Assembly (NCBI GenBank): GCA_038252255.1
Contig: JBBSAM010000004.1
Location: 124,001-188,000 of the forward strand
Reading direction: 5' to 3'
Length of the DNA: 64,000 nt
Source of the DNA: Chersky-806 sp038252255
Lineage (GTDB): Bacteria; Actinomycetota; Acidimicrobiia; IMCC26256; JAENVU01
The notes under the pieces are model-generated. The model had not been told where the DNA came from, did no database searches, and saw nothing but the letters and a program-made list of their open reading frames with translations. Every line of letters starts with the position of its first letter. Position 1 is the stretch's first letter. Both the position numbers and the translations under genes were made by a program. This document shows, one piece after another, positions 50,418 to 59,492 of the stretch.

Positions 50418-51223
50418 ACCACTTGTTCCACGAGCTCGCACCGATCACCGCGGCGGGTTGGGTGGCGATCGAGGAGGAAGCGGGCCAGACGCTGCGGACC
50501 TACCTCGCCGGCCGGAAGGTGGTCGACTTCTCCGGGCCGCACGGATGGGAGCAGTCCGCGGTCGACCTCGGACGCGTCGAAGCGGTCAAGTCGCCGCAGT
50601 CGGACGTCGGAGCCGCGTTGCGCAAGGTGCAGCCGCTGGTCGAGCTGCGCACCGACTTCACCGTCTCGCGCGCCGAGCTCGATGCGATCGAGCGCGGAAG
50701 CCAGTCACCCGATCTCGATCCGGTGCGGGACGCCGCGGTCCGCTTGGCCGAGGCCGAGGACAAGGCGATCTTCCACGGGTTCGGCGCGGCCGGCATCCGG
50801 GGCTTGAGTGAAGCCTCGGAGCACGCGCCGGTGCCGATCCCCGAGGACTACGAGGACTACCCCCGCGCGGTTGCGTCGGCGGTCGCGCGCCTCCGGGCGA
50901 ATGGTGTCGACGGTCCGTACGCCATCGCGCTCGGGCCGCGCTGCTACACGGGCGTCGTCGAGACGACCCAGGGCGGGTACCCGGTCCTCAACCACATCCG
51001 GATGATCCTCGACGGTCCGATCGTGTGGGCTCCGGCGGTGGACGGCGCGGTCGTGTTGAGCACCCGCGGCGGCGACTTCGATCTGACGTGCGGCCAGGAC
51101 GTGTCCATCGGGTTCGCGTCGCACGACGCGGGCGGGGTCTCGCTCTACCTGCAGGAGAGCATCACGTTCCGGGTCCACACGCCGGAGGCCGCGGTGGCGC
51201 TCGTCTACAAGAAGAAGAAGTAG
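50414..51223 (+). CDS. Encapsulin shell protein, family 1
   Basis: 269 residues from GTG at 50414, coupled to the cargo gene (GTGA). HK97-like fold; start NHLFHELAPITAAGWVAIEE, then RKVVDFSGPHGWEQSAVDLG, the N-terminal helix and E-loop typical of linocin M18/encapsulins. The cargo-binding pocket region is conserved, VYKKKK is the tail. Sixty (T=1) or more copies form a protein cage storing iron oxidised by the ferritin-like cargo. The two-gene layout is complete. Confidence 0.96.
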   Translation: MNHLFHELAPITAAGWVAIEEEAGQTLRTYLAGRKVVDFSGPHGWEQSAVDLGRVEAVKSPQSDVGAALRKVQPLVELRTDFTVSRAELDAIERGSQSPDLDPVRDAAVRLAEAEDKAIFHGFGAAGIRGLSEASEHAPVPIPEDYEDYPRAVASAVARLRANGVDGPYAIALGPRCYTGVVETTQGGYPVLNHIRMILDGPIVWAPAVDGAVVLSTRGGDFDLTCGQDVSIGFASHDAGGVSLYLQESITFRVHTPEAAVALVYKKKK

Positions 51224-51235
51224 CGGGAAGGCGCG

Positions 51236-52414
51236 CTACCGGATCGAGTCGTAGCACGCGGTGATCAAGCCGTAGCACCGCTGATCGCCGACGATGCCGA
51301 GCTCCATCTTGTTCATGACGTAACCGAAGGCGAGCTCCGCATCGGGGTCCGCCCAGCCGGCCGAACCACCCATACCGAAGTGGCCGAACGAACGCGGGCC
51401 GCCGAGCTGCAACAGGCTCGACGAGACGTTGAAGCCCAACCCCCACTGCAGGTCGAGATCGAGGATCACGATGTCCGGCCCCTCGCTCCGCTGCGTCGTG
51501 GCGTTCGCCACCTGCTCCGGGGTGAGCAGCCGGATCCCGTCGACGTCGCCGACGCAGGCGGCGTACATGCGCGCGAGCGAGCGCGCATCACCGATTCCAC
51601 CGGCGGCCGGTATCTCGGCCGCGTGCACGGGGCGCGAGTTGAAGCTGTCCGCGCCCGCGAACGACCCGCCGCCACTCAGTGCCTTGCCGAGATTCGACGC
51701 CGGCCCGATGAGCGCCATCAGCGCGGCGAGTGCCTCGGGATCCACGTCCTCGGTCCCACCCCCGTCGCCCAGACCGAAACCGTTGCCGATGAGTGGCGAG
51801 ACGCGCGGTTCGACCGATTCGGGCAGGCCGATCCAGAAGTCGAGACCGAGCGGACCCGCGATCTCGTCGCGAAAGTAGGTGCCGACGGTGCGGCCGGTGA
51901 CGCGCCGCACGACCTCACCGACGAGGTAGCCGTAGGTGAGCGCGTGGTAGCCGTGCGCGGTCCCGGGTTCCCATACGGGAGCCTGGCGCTCGAGCGCATG
52001 GATCATCGGGTCCCACGCGAGCGCCTCCTCCATGGTGAGCGGTTCGTCCACCCACGCGAGCCCGGCTCGATGCGAGAGCAGGTAGTCGACCGGGATGCTC
52101 TCCTTGCCGGATTGCGCGAACTCGGGCCAGTAGTCGGCGACCGGCGCGTCGACATCGAGCCGGCCTTCCTGGCCGAGCTGGTTCGCGCACACTGCCGTCG
52201 CGCCCTTGGTGGTCGAGAACACCACGACGACGGTGTCCTCGGCCCACGGCTGCCCGGTCTCCTCGTCCGCGAGGCCGCCCCACAGGTCGACGACCTTCTC
52301 GCCGCGGTGGTACGCCGCGAACGCGGAACCCACCTCCAGCCCGTCCGCGAAGTTCTTCTCGAACCGGTCGCGTACGCCTTCGAAACCTGGTGCGGTCCAG
52401 CCGTCAATCGTCAT
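51236..52414 (-). CDS. Serine hydrolase, beta-lactamase/EstB type
   Basis: 392 residues. The S-x-x-K active site is VVFSTTKGATAVCANQL, and the conserved Tyr is in GTAHGYHALTYGYLVGEVVR (Y-x-A in place of Y-x-N, as in esterase-type members). A late GHFGMGGSAGWADPDAELAF corresponds to the H/K-x-G box region. No signal peptide, so cytoplasmic; likely an esterase rather than a beta-lactamase. It converges with the encapsulin gene with only 12 bases between stops. Confidence 0.9.
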   Translation of the reverse strand: MTIDGWTAPGFEGVRDRFEKNFADGLEVGSAFAAYHRGEKVVDLWGGLADEETGQPWAEDTVVVVFSTTKGATAVCANQLGQEGRLDVDAPVADYWPEFAQSGKESIPVDYLLSHRAGLAWVDEPLTMEEALAWDPMIHALERQAPVWEPGTAHGYHALTYGYLVGEVVRRVTGRTVGTYFRDEIAGPLGLDFWIGLPESVEPRVSPLIGNGFGLGDGGGTEDVDPEALAALMALIGPASNLGKALSGGGSFAGADSFNSRPVHAAEIPAAGGIGDARSLARMYAACVGDVDGIRLLTPEQVANATTQRSEGPDIVILDLDLQWGLGFNVSSSLLQLGGPRSFGHFGMGGSAGWADPDAELAFGYVMNKMELGIVGDQRCYGLITACYDSIR

Positions 52415-52438
52415 GGTCGACTTCCTACCTCACCCGCA

Positions 52439-53506
52439 CTACGAGCGCACCCCGGGGTCGGCCAGCCGGGCCAGCAGGAACGGCAGCTGGCGATCACGGA
52501 GCTGGAGTGACCACGAGCTCCACTGGTGTGCGCCGTCCACCTCGTCGTACCGCACCACCGCCGTCCGGCCCGGGTCGGCGTGCAGCGCGGCGACGAACGC
52601 GCGGTTGGCGGCGAGGAACGCCTGATCGACGACCTGCGTCGCGCACAGCGCGGCAGGGTCCGGGTTCGTGCACCGCGACGCGACGTCGAGGATGAGGTCG
52701 GTGTGGGCGAGCCGGTGGACGAGGGCGAGCGGATGGTTGGCCCGGTAGTACGCGCCGGCAACCGGTCCGAGACCGAACAGCGTCAGCCCGTCGAGGTTGG
52801 ACGACATGCCACCCGCGGCGACGAAGAGCGACGGATGCTTCGCGGCCAGGAGCATGGCGCCGAACCCGCCGTTGGAGACTCCGGTGACCGCGCGGCCGCG
52901 GCGGTCGGCGATCGTGCGGAAGTGACGATCGACGTAGGGGATCACCGAACCGGTCACGTACCGCTCGTTCTGCACGCTGCCGTCCATGCTGTCGTACCAC
53001 TGCCCGTTGGTGCCGTCCGGCATCACGACGATCGCGGCCGCGTTCCGATCGTGCCGGACGAGACCGTCCATCACCTCGCGCAGGTGACCCATCGCGACGG
53101 CGTCACCGGCATCGCCGCCGCCACCGTGCAAGAGGTAGACGACCGGGTACCGCTTGCCGCTCTCGAGGTAGCCGGGCGGGAGGTAGACGCAGACGCCCGA
53201 CGTGAACGCCAATCCACCGTCGGCCGTCCGGGGCCCGTCCGGCAGCACGCGCACGACGAGTGACTTCGGCGTCGCGTGCACCTTCTCGCCGCAGGCCTGC
53301 GACGGTGGCACGTATGTCGGCGAGTGATACGTGTTGCGGCCGGCCGCGCCGTTGTCGAGCCGGGCCGGGAGGTCGTCGACCGGAGCGGGAGCAGCAGCGG
53401 GACTCGATGTCGATGACGGCTGGGCGTTGGTGGCGTGATCCGAGCTCCCGGAGCTTCCGCAACCGGCGAGTGTGACGGCGAGCGCGACCGCGGCGCTCGT
53501 GACCAT
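52439..53506 (-). CDS. Lipoprotein esterase, PHB-depolymerase/esterase-D like
   Basis: 355 residues if the ATG at 53506 is used (MVTSAAVALAVTLAGC, a normal lipoprotein signal with lipobox LAGC and GGGGGG just upstream); an ATG at 53581 would add 25 residues. The mature protein has a Ser/Pro linker, then YPVVYLLHGGGGDAGDAVAM, AAIVVMPDGTNGQWYDSMDG and the nucleophile elbow RAVTGVSNGGFGAMLLA. The catalytic His is likely in YDEVDGAHQWSSW. Related to antigen-85/esterase-D enzymes, acting outside the cell on esters. Confidence 0.87.
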   Translation of the reverse strand: MVTSAAVALAVTLAGCGSSGSSDHATNAQPSSTSSPAAAPAPVDDLPARLDNGAAGRNTYHSPTYVPPSQACGEKVHATPKSLVVRVLPDGPRTADGGLAFTSGVCVYLPPGYLESGKRYPVVYLLHGGGGDAGDAVAMGHLREVMDGLVRHDRNAAAIVVMPDGTNGQWYDSMDGSVQNERYVTGSVIPYVDRHFRTIADRRGRAVTGVSNGGFGAMLLAAKHPSLFVAAGGMSSNLDGLTLFGLGPVAGAYYRANHPLALVHRLAHTDLILDVASRCTNPDPAALCATQVVDQAFLAANRAFVAALHADPGRTAVVRYDEVDGAHQWSSWSLQLRDRQLPFLLARLADPGVRS

Positions 53507-53711
53507 CACCCCCCGGAAGTGCACGGCGACGATCGTACGCACACGACGCGCAATGACGACCGCGGACGGATTTCGTGTCATCCGGCGGCTCCCCGGGAAC
53601 CCGAGCGGTCAGCGCATGGTCCGGTGAGCGCTGCGGTACCTGTGGCGCTCGAATCGGCCCACGCCGGCGGGCCCAGCCAACGCTCCCGGCCGGATGCGAG
53701 ACGATGGACGG

Positions 53712-54065
53712 ATGGCGAGGTCCGAACGCGACGACGTGGAGGGGTTGCTCGCCGAGCGCGCCCGAGCGATTCGATCCGAGCTCGAGGGGCTGACCGAGGC
53801 GCCGGAAGACTTCGGCGTGATCCAGTTCGGCAAGCGCGCGGGTGACGCGACGAACGTTGCGGCCGAGCAGCTCTCGCGGGTCGGCGCGCACGAACAGCTG
53901 CAGGAGCTGCTTGCGGACATCGAGCGCGCGCAGGCCAAGCTCGCCGACGGCACGTACGGGCTCTGTGACGAGTGTGGACAGCCGATCGGCGACGCCCGCC
54001 TCGAAGCGCTGCCCTGGGCCGCCGAGTGCGTCCGGTGTCGCAGTGCGCACGAGCAGCGGCGGTAG
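53712..54065 (+). CDS. DksA/TraR-type zinc-finger protein
   Basis: 117 residues from ATG at 53712 (an ATG at 53694 adds six). A helical N-terminal part (ERDDVEGLLAERARAIRSEL, LSRVGAHEQLQELLADIERA) precedes the C4 zinc finger: YGLCDECGQPIGDARLEALP and ECVRCRSAHE. Such proteins bind RNA polymerase in the secondary channel, though short actinobacterial forms lacking the acidic DxxDxA tip, as here, may act differently. Confidence 0.9.
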   Translation: MARSERDDVEGLLAERARAIRSELEGLTEAPEDFGVIQFGKRAGDATNVAAEQLSRVGAHEQLQELLADIERAQAKLADGTYGLCDECGQPIGDARLEALPWAAECVRCRSAHEQRR

Positions 54066-54092
54066 CTCGGCTCCTGTGCCATCCTCTCGCTC

Positions 54093-54953
54093 ATGACGCA
54101 GCGCTGGAAGGTCGGGGACGTCACCATCACGAGCGTCCTCGAAGACGAGACGTTCCACATCCCGCCCGAGCTCTTCTTCCCGGACGCGACCGCCGCAGCT
54201 GTCGCCCGCCACCCGTGGCTCGTGCCGGACTACGCGGACGAGCAGGGCAACATCGGTCTCCGGGTGCAGGCGATCGTGATCGAGCACGGCGGGCGCACCG
54301 TGCTCGTGGATCCGTGCGTCGGCAACGACAAGGTGCGGCCGATCCCGTTCTGGAACGAGATGTCGTGGCCGTTCCTCGATCGCGTCGCCGATGCCGGCTT
54401 CGACGTCACGTCGATCGACACCGTCCTGCACACCCATCTCCACGCGGACCACGTCGGTTGGGGCACTCACCTGGTCGACGGCGCGTGGGTGCCGACGTTC
54501 ACGAACGCCCGGCACCTCTACACCGCCCGCGAGCTCGAGTACTGCCGCGCCGGGGACAACCCGGGAACCGCCGGGGTCTACGACGACTCGGTCGCGCCGG
54601 TGATCGCGGCCGGGCTCTCCGACATCGTCGACGAGAACGCGGACCTCGGCGACGGGATGGTGCTCGAGCCGACGACGGGCCACACGCCCGGCCACGTCTC
54701 GCTGTGGATCGAGTCCGCGGGCGAACAGGCGTTGATCACCGGCGACTTCCTGCATCACCCCGTGCAGTGCGCGGAGCCGCAATGGGCCGAGGTCGGGGAC
54801 TTCGACGTCGAGCAGGCGCGGGAGACCCGTCGCCGGATGCTGGCGAAGGCTGCGGCGACCGGCGCGCTCATGCTCGGGACGCACTTCACCGGCTCCCCGG
54901 CCGGCCGGGTCGTGGCCGCGGGCGACGTCTGGCGGTTCGAGCCCGTCGCCTGA
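54093..54953 (+). CDS. MBL-fold metal-dependent hydrolase
   Basis: 286 residues. The metal-binding motif H-x-H-x-D-H is VLHTHLHADHVGWGTHLVDG; later ligands are TTGHTPGHVSLW, ALITGDFLHHPVQ and LMLGTHFTG. The fold region VIEHGGRTVLVDPCVGNDKV precedes. Similar to quorum-quenching lactonase or parathion-hydrolase-like subgroup members, but substrate uncertain. It starts 27 bases after the DksA-like gene and may share its transcript. Confidence 0.92.
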   Translation: MTQRWKVGDVTITSVLEDETFHIPPELFFPDATAAAVARHPWLVPDYADEQGNIGLRVQAIVIEHGGRTVLVDPCVGNDKVRPIPFWNEMSWPFLDRVADAGFDVTSIDTVLHTHLHADHVGWGTHLVDGAWVPTFTNARHLYTARELEYCRAGDNPGTAGVYDDSVAPVIAAGLSDIVDENADLGDGMVLEPTTGHTPGHVSLWIESAGEQALITGDFLHHPVQCAEPQWAEVGDFDVEQARETRRRMLAKAAATGALMLGTHFTGSPAGRVVAAGDVWRFEPVA

Positions 54954-54981
54954 ACCGGATCTCGGCGCGAGCGCGACGGCG

Positions 54982-56382
54982 CTAGAAGCCCGGGGGTGGT
55001 TGGTAGCCGCCACCCGCCACCTGCGCGAGCATCCCGGCGAGCTGCACCGCTTCACGGTCCCGGAGGTAGGGGGCCACCACCTGCACCCCCACCGGTAGCC
55101 CGGACTCGGTACGGCCGATCGGGGGCACCGCGGCCGGCAGGCTCACGACGCCGATCAGCCCGGCCCAGCTCACGTTGATCATGTAGGGGTGCTGCTCCCC
55201 GTTGACGTCCAGCGTCCGGGAGAAGAAGTCGCCGGACTGGTCGTGGGGAAACGCGGGGGTCGGGAGCACCGGGCACAGCAGCGCGTCGTACTGGTGGAAC
55301 CACTCGGCCCAGATGGTGCGTAGCCGGGCGCGCTCCTGGTCGGCGGCCAACCACGCGAGGTGTTGGCCGGCGGTCGCTTCTGCGACCTCAGGGTCCGCGC
55401 TCACCGCGACCGCGCTCGAGATCAGGGAGATGAACACGCGTTGCTGCTCGTCGAAGTCCACGGGTGGATGCGCGTCCTCGACCTTTGCTCCCGCGTCCGC
55501 GAGCCGATCCGCGGCACGGCGGAGAATCTCCAGCTGCTCGCGGTCGATCGGCATGCTCGGCGTGTCGAACCACACACCCACGCGGTAGTCGGAGATCTCC
55601 TTCTGCCGCGGCGCGGGCAGGTCGATGCTCCATGCGACCGCGCGGTCGGCGTCCGGGCCGGCGAGCACACCGATGAGGAGGTCGAGGTCCTCGGCGCTCC
55701 GGGCGATCGGTCCGAACACGTTGATGTCCGCATCGGTCGTCCCGCCGCCGACGTGATCGAGGTAGCCGCGCTGGGAGACGACGCCGTAGCTCGGCTTGAG
55801 GCCGAACACCCCGCAGCAGTGCGACGGGACGCGCACCGAGCCGCCGATGTCCGTGCCGAGCTCGAACGAGGTGAAGCCCGCGGCGACGGCGGCCGCGGCG
55901 CCACCCGACGATCCACCGGGAACGTGCTCGAGCTGCCACGGGTTGCTCGTCGTCCCGAAGATCTCGTTGAAGGACTGGATGTCACCCGACCAGCGCGGCA
56001 GGTTCGTCTTGCCGAACACGATCGCCCCCGCCCCCTTGAGCCGGGCCACCGCCGGTGCGTCCGCGCCCGGTACGTGGTCGGTCAGCTCGATGGCTCCGCC
56101 CGTCGACCGGACGCCCGCCACCTCGATCGCGTCCTTGATCGTGATCGGCAGCCCATGCAGGGGGCCCCGCCACTCATCCCGGGCCGCTTCCGCGTCCGCA
56201 CGGTCGGCCTCGGCGCGCGCCCGTTCGGCGTCGAGCGTCACGACCGCGTTGACGGGCGGGTTCAGCCGCGCGATGCGGTCCAGGTACAGCTCCAGGAGAT
56301 CCCGGCTCGTGAGCTCGCGGGACCGGATCGCGGCCGCGAGCTTGGTCGCCGACCATGTCGCGACTCTGTCGTCGGGGGTCAT
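54982..56382 (-). CDS. Amidase signature family hydrolase
   Basis: 466 residues. The Ser-cisSer-Lys triad is visible: Lys in HGLPITIKDAIEVAG, the cis-Ser in VPGGSSGGAAAAVAAGF and the nucleophile Ser in GTDIGGSVRVPSHCCG. Normal length for the family. It hydrolyses amide bonds of small molecules; GatA is unlikely because there is no GatC/GatB neighbourhood. It is 67 bases downstream of the sulfotransferase gene on the same strand. Confidence 0.95.
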   Translation of the reverse strand: MTPDDRVATWSATKLAAAIRSRELTSRDLLELYLDRIARLNPPVNAVVTLDAERARAEADRADAEAARDEWRGPLHGLPITIKDAIEVAGVRSTGGAIELTDHVPGADAPAVARLKGAGAIVFGKTNLPRWSGDIQSFNEIFGTTSNPWQLEHVPGGSSGGAAAAVAAGFTSFELGTDIGGSVRVPSHCCGVFGLKPSYGVVSQRGYLDHVGGGTTDADINVFGPIARSAEDLDLLIGVLAGPDADRAVAWSIDLPAPRQKEISDYRVGVWFDTPSMPIDREQLEILRRAADRLADAGAKVEDAHPPVDFDEQQRVFISLISSAVAVSADPEVAEATAGQHLAWLAADQERARLRTIWAEWFHQYDALLCPVLPTPAFPHDQSGDFFSRTLDVNGEQHPYMINVSWAGLIGVVSLPAAVPPIGRTESGLPVGVQVVAPYLRDREAVQLAGMLAQVAGGGYQPPPGF

Positions 56383-56449
56383 TGCTCCTCCTCGCCGCCG
56401 GGCTCGTCATCGAGGTGTCTATCCGCTCGTCTTGTCGGCGTCACGCGCA

Positions 56450-57643
56450 TCACCCGAGGTTCGTCTCGGACGGCACCTCGAAGTAGTCCTGGTAGCGGCG
56501 AGACCGCTCGCGCAGTGCTCCGGCGTCGAGCCCCGTTGCTTCGAACGAGTACTTGTGGCCACCGTGCTCACCCTGCCCGTGGTCGGCCAGGAAGCTCCGC
56601 ATCCGCGCTTCGCTCCCGGCGCTGAGCTCGAGGCCCAACCGGTCGTAGACGCGACCGATCGTCGTGAACGGATCGGCCATGAACGCGTCGAAGTGGACGT
56701 CCACGATCTGATCGGGTCGCACCGTCCCGTCCTCGCGCGCGGTGACGGACCGATCCAGGCCTTCCAGGATGTACTCGGCCCACTCGCCGGCGATCTCCGG
56801 CAGCTTCGGATCGTCACTGGCCATGCTGCGGAGCAGCTGCTGGAGCGACGACACCGACGCGATGATGCGCAAGGGATCCCGGTGCGTCTGCACGAGGAGC
56901 GCGTCGGGATACTCGCTGAGCAGCGCGCCGAGGCACCAGATGTGGGCGGGGGACTTGAGCAGCCACCGCTCCGCGGGCGCGTCTCCTTCGGGATGACGGG
57001 ACTGGAGGTGCTGCAGGAACTGGCGGTGCCAGCGGTAGGCCGGCGCCATGTCGGCCTCGTACATGACCCACCGGGCGTACGACGGCACGCGGTACTGGGT
57101 CGGGAACGTCAGGCTGCGGAAGTCCGACGCGGTGATCCGGACACACTCCTGCGCGAGGCGGGCGCCCATGGGATGCATCGCACGGAAGCTGGGGATGAGC
57201 AGGTCCACGCCGGCGAGCTCGGCGTCCACCTCCGCGATCCGAGGGTCGGTCAGGTACGTCGCGGTCTCGGGCGGCGGGACGGGCCGGTCGACCTCCCAGG
57301 TGAGGGGAGCGCGATTCGCGAGATCCTGGGCCAGGATGTCGTAGAGGATCGTGGTGCCGGTGCGGGCCTGGCCGACGATGACGATCGGGGGCGTCACCGC
57401 GCCGGTGGTGAGCTCGGGGTGCTCGGTTCGCCAGCTCGTGATCGCGAGGCGGGATCCGAGCAGCGAGCGCAGCTCCGCCGCGGCGATCTCGACGCCGAGC
57501 GGGTTGAGCCGTGCTTCCTCGCGCAGCGACACGATCAGCCGCTCGAGCCCGTCCCGCCAGCTGGCCTCGCCGAAGTCGTCGAACCCGGTGGCCTGCCGGG
57601 CCTCGGCGACCAGCCGGTCGGCGTCGAGTGGCGTGTCGCTCAT
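56450..57643 (-). CDS. Sulfotransferase family protein
   Basis: 397 residues. The PAPS-binding P-loop-like motif is IVIVGQARTGTTILYDILAQ (residues near 75); the 3'-phosphate region is LLVQTHRDPLRIIASVSSL, and a C-terminal segment (YKYSFEATGLDAG-like, as KYSFEATGLD) closes the fold. Such actinobacterial proteins are predicted to sulfate lipids or sterols, or bind them. Probably transcribed with the amidase. Confidence 0.9.
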   Translation of the reverse strand: MSDTPLDADRLVAEARQATGFDDFGEASWRDGLERLIVSLREEARLNPLGVEIAAAELRSLLGSRLAITSWRTEHPELTTGAVTPPIVIVGQARTGTTILYDILAQDLANRAPLTWEVDRPVPPPETATYLTDPRIAEVDAELAGVDLLIPSFRAMHPMGARLAQECVRITASDFRSLTFPTQYRVPSYARWVMYEADMAPAYRWHRQFLQHLQSRHPEGDAPAERWLLKSPAHIWCLGALLSEYPDALLVQTHRDPLRIIASVSSLQQLLRSMASDDPKLPEIAGEWAEYILEGLDRSVTAREDGTVRPDQIVDVHFDAFMADPFTTIGRVYDRLGLELSAGSEARMRSFLADHGQGEHGGHKYSFEATGLDAGALRERSRRYQDYFEVPSETNLG

Positions 57644-57768
57644 GAAGGTTCCTCCCGGACCGCCGCTCGTGGACGGTCGGGGTCTTCATACCACCGCCCG
57701 ATCGCGGCGCACCCGGGCGGGCCGCGGCGTACCGGCGCGATGATCGGGGCCGACGGGAGGAGCCGCGC

Positions 57769-58142
57769 ATGCTGGAGTCCGCCGAGCTGGTGGCGTTCGT
57801 GCCGACGCGTGACGTGCCCCGGGCCCGTGCCTTCTACGAGAACGTGCTCGGCCTCACGTTGGTCCGCGACGAAGGATTCGCCTTGGTGTTCGACGCCCAG
57901 GGCACGACGCTGCCACGCAGGTCGCCGAGGTCGCGCTCGCGCCGTACACCTCGCTCGGTTGGTCCGTCCCGGACATCGGGGCCGCGGTCGGCGCGCTCGT
58001 CGAGCACGGGGTTCAGCCCGACCGCTACGACGGGATCGAGCAGGACGAGCAGGGGATCTGGACCGCGCCGGGTGGAGATCGCGTGGCGTGGTTCAAGGAT
58101 CCCGACGGCAACACGCTTTCGGTGACGCAGCCCGCCGGCTAG
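57769..58142 (+). pseudogene. VOC/glyoxalase-family gene with a frameshift
   Basis: The start has a good ribosome site (GGGAGGAG) and encodes VAFVPTRDVPRARAFYENVL, GLTLVRDEGFALVFDAQGTT. After CTGCCACGCAGG near 57913 the frame changes: the continuation QVAEVALAPYTSLGWSVPDI, GAAVGALVEHGVQPDRYDG, APGGDRVAWFKDPDGNTLSV is in another frame and ends at the TAG at 58140-58142. Joined, the halves give a normal ~124-residue VOC protein. One base is missing (or two extra). In the first frame translation would end as an Arg/Ser-rich nonsense tail at 58125. Real mutation or sequencing error cannot be told here. Confidence 0.8.
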
Positions 58143-58177
58143 GAGATCTTCAGGAGACCGGAGATCTTCAGGAGACC
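58142..58177 (+). repeat. 18-base tandem duplication at gene ends
   Basis: GGAGATCTTCAGGAGACC occurs twice in tandem, exactly, beginning at the last base of the VOC stop. The second copy overlaps the stop codon and last codons of the minus-strand gene. Confidence 0.9.
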
Positions 58178-59445
58178 GGGACCTGAGCCCACCAGCCGAC
58201 CAGCGACGCGGCTGCGCTCAGGTAGAGGCGCCGGTGCGCGCGGTCGTCGTCGGCGGCGTCGAGGCACGCGAGCGTGTACTTCACGAGGTGCGCGTCATGC
58301 TGGATCGACGCCCGCGTCGCGAGCTCGCCGACGAGCTCGGGGAACGCCGCTTCGGGCAGGTGCCACGCGGCCGCGGCCGCGACCGCCGGCGGGCCGCTCA
58401 GGGCCTCGGCCAACGGCAGGCCCGGGTCGGCGGGGGCGAACTCGGTGACCAGCGGGTTGCGGGCCAGAGCGCTGCGAAAGCCGACGACGAACGTCGCGGC
58501 GACCGCCAGTGCGGTGTTCGGGTCGACCGACGCGGGCGCGAGGGCGAGCACGGCCTGCGGCATGGTCAGGCAGTGGCTCCAGCCGTACGGCGCGTGGTCG
58601 CCCGGCTCCAGCAGCATCGACCAAGCGGCCGCGCGCAGCACCACCCGGAACTGGTCCCGGTCGGGCGTGCCGCCGATCACGCCCCGCAGCTGCCGGGCCG
58701 CGATCCCGTCCACGGTGCCGGGAGCCGAGTCCACCCGCGACATGAGCGGGTAGATGAACGGAGTGTCGCCGAGATCCGCGTGGCCCAGAGGAGTCGCCGC
58801 GATGGCGTCGAACACGTCGGCGCCGGATGCCGATGACGTCGCCGCGCGGGAGTCGCGCGAGCTCTCGAACCACTTGAGCCGCCAACCGGGTGCCCGGCCG
58901 AGCTCGCGGGCCAACCCGCGCAGCAGCTCGCCGCTCACCTCGCCGCGAGGCGCGACCCTCGGCAGGTGGTAGAGGAAGATCGGCGCGTGCGCCGCCGCCG
59001 CGAGACGCTTGACCACATCGGCGGACAACAAGGCAGGAAGCTCCGCCGCTGTCGTGGCCCGGCCGATCCACCGGGCGATCGCATCGATGTCGTCGAGCTC
59101 GCCGCGGTCGATGGCCGCGACCAGCCGCGCCGCGGCGTCGCGCGTCGACGAGCAGTCGGTCGCGGCCGGCTCGCGTACGGGCGGCCCGAAGTCGGTGAAC
59201 TCATCGGCGATCGCGCGGATCTGCCGCCGGGCATGCTCCCGGTGCGACGGTTGTACGAACGGGAGCAGGCCGGCGCGGGCGGCAAGCTCGAGCGGCGCGT
59301 GCAGCACGAAGGAGTCGGCCTGGTCCTGGCGCGGTACGGCGAGCACGTCACCCACCTCGGCGACGAGCCGGGCGTCGGATGGTTGGTCGCCCGCCGGGAC
59401 GGCGGGTGCGGCGGGTGTGGACTGCGTGAAGGTCATGGAGAGCAC
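58168..59445 (-). CDS. Questin oxidase-like protein, probable SoxR target
   Basis: 425 residues starting at ATG 59445. Helical throughout; QADSFVLHAPLELAARAGLL, HAPIFLYHLPRVAPRGEVSG, GYSHCLTMPQAVLAL-like (read as GWSHCLTMPQAVL) and ATFVVGFRSALARN agree with the questin oxidase (DUF4243) family, which performs Baeyer-Villiger type oxidation of aromatic quinones without a known cofactor motif. The family call is moderate. Its promoter faces soxR and contains a SoxR box between the genes, fitting a role in handling redox-cycling quinones. Confidence 0.6.
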   Translation of the reverse strand: MLSMTFTQSTPAAPAVPAGDQPSDARLVAEVGDVLAVPRQDQADSFVLHAPLELAARAGLLPFVQPSHREHARRQIRAIADEFTDFGPPVREPAATDCSSTRDAAARLVAAIDRGELDDIDAIARWIGRATTAAELPALLSADVVKRLAAAAHAPIFLYHLPRVAPRGEVSGELLRGLARELGRAPGWRLKWFESSRDSRAATSSASGADVFDAIAATPLGHADLGDTPFIYPLMSRVDSAPGTVDGIAARQLRGVIGGTPDRDQFRVVLRAAAWSMLLEPGDHAPYGWSHCLTMPQAVLALAPASVDPNTALAVAATFVVGFRSALARNPLVTEFAPADPGLPLAEALSGPPAVAAAAAWHLPEAAFPELVGELATRASIQHDAHLVKYTLACLDAADDDRAHRRLYLSAAASLVGWWAQVPVS

Positions 59446-59452
59446 CCTAAAA

Positions 59453-59470
59453 CCTCAAGTTAACTTGAAG
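59453..59470. promoter_or_regulatory. SoxR operator
   Basis: CCTCAAGTTAACTTGAAG differs by one base from the classical 18-base SoxR box (ending GAGG); TCAAGTTAACTTGA at 59455-59468 is a perfect palindrome. It lies in the 47 bases between soxR and the divergent oxidase-like gene, in the spacer typical of MerR-type promoters. Confidence 0.92.
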
Positions 59471-59492
59471 TCAAGAGGGAAATCCTCGTACG

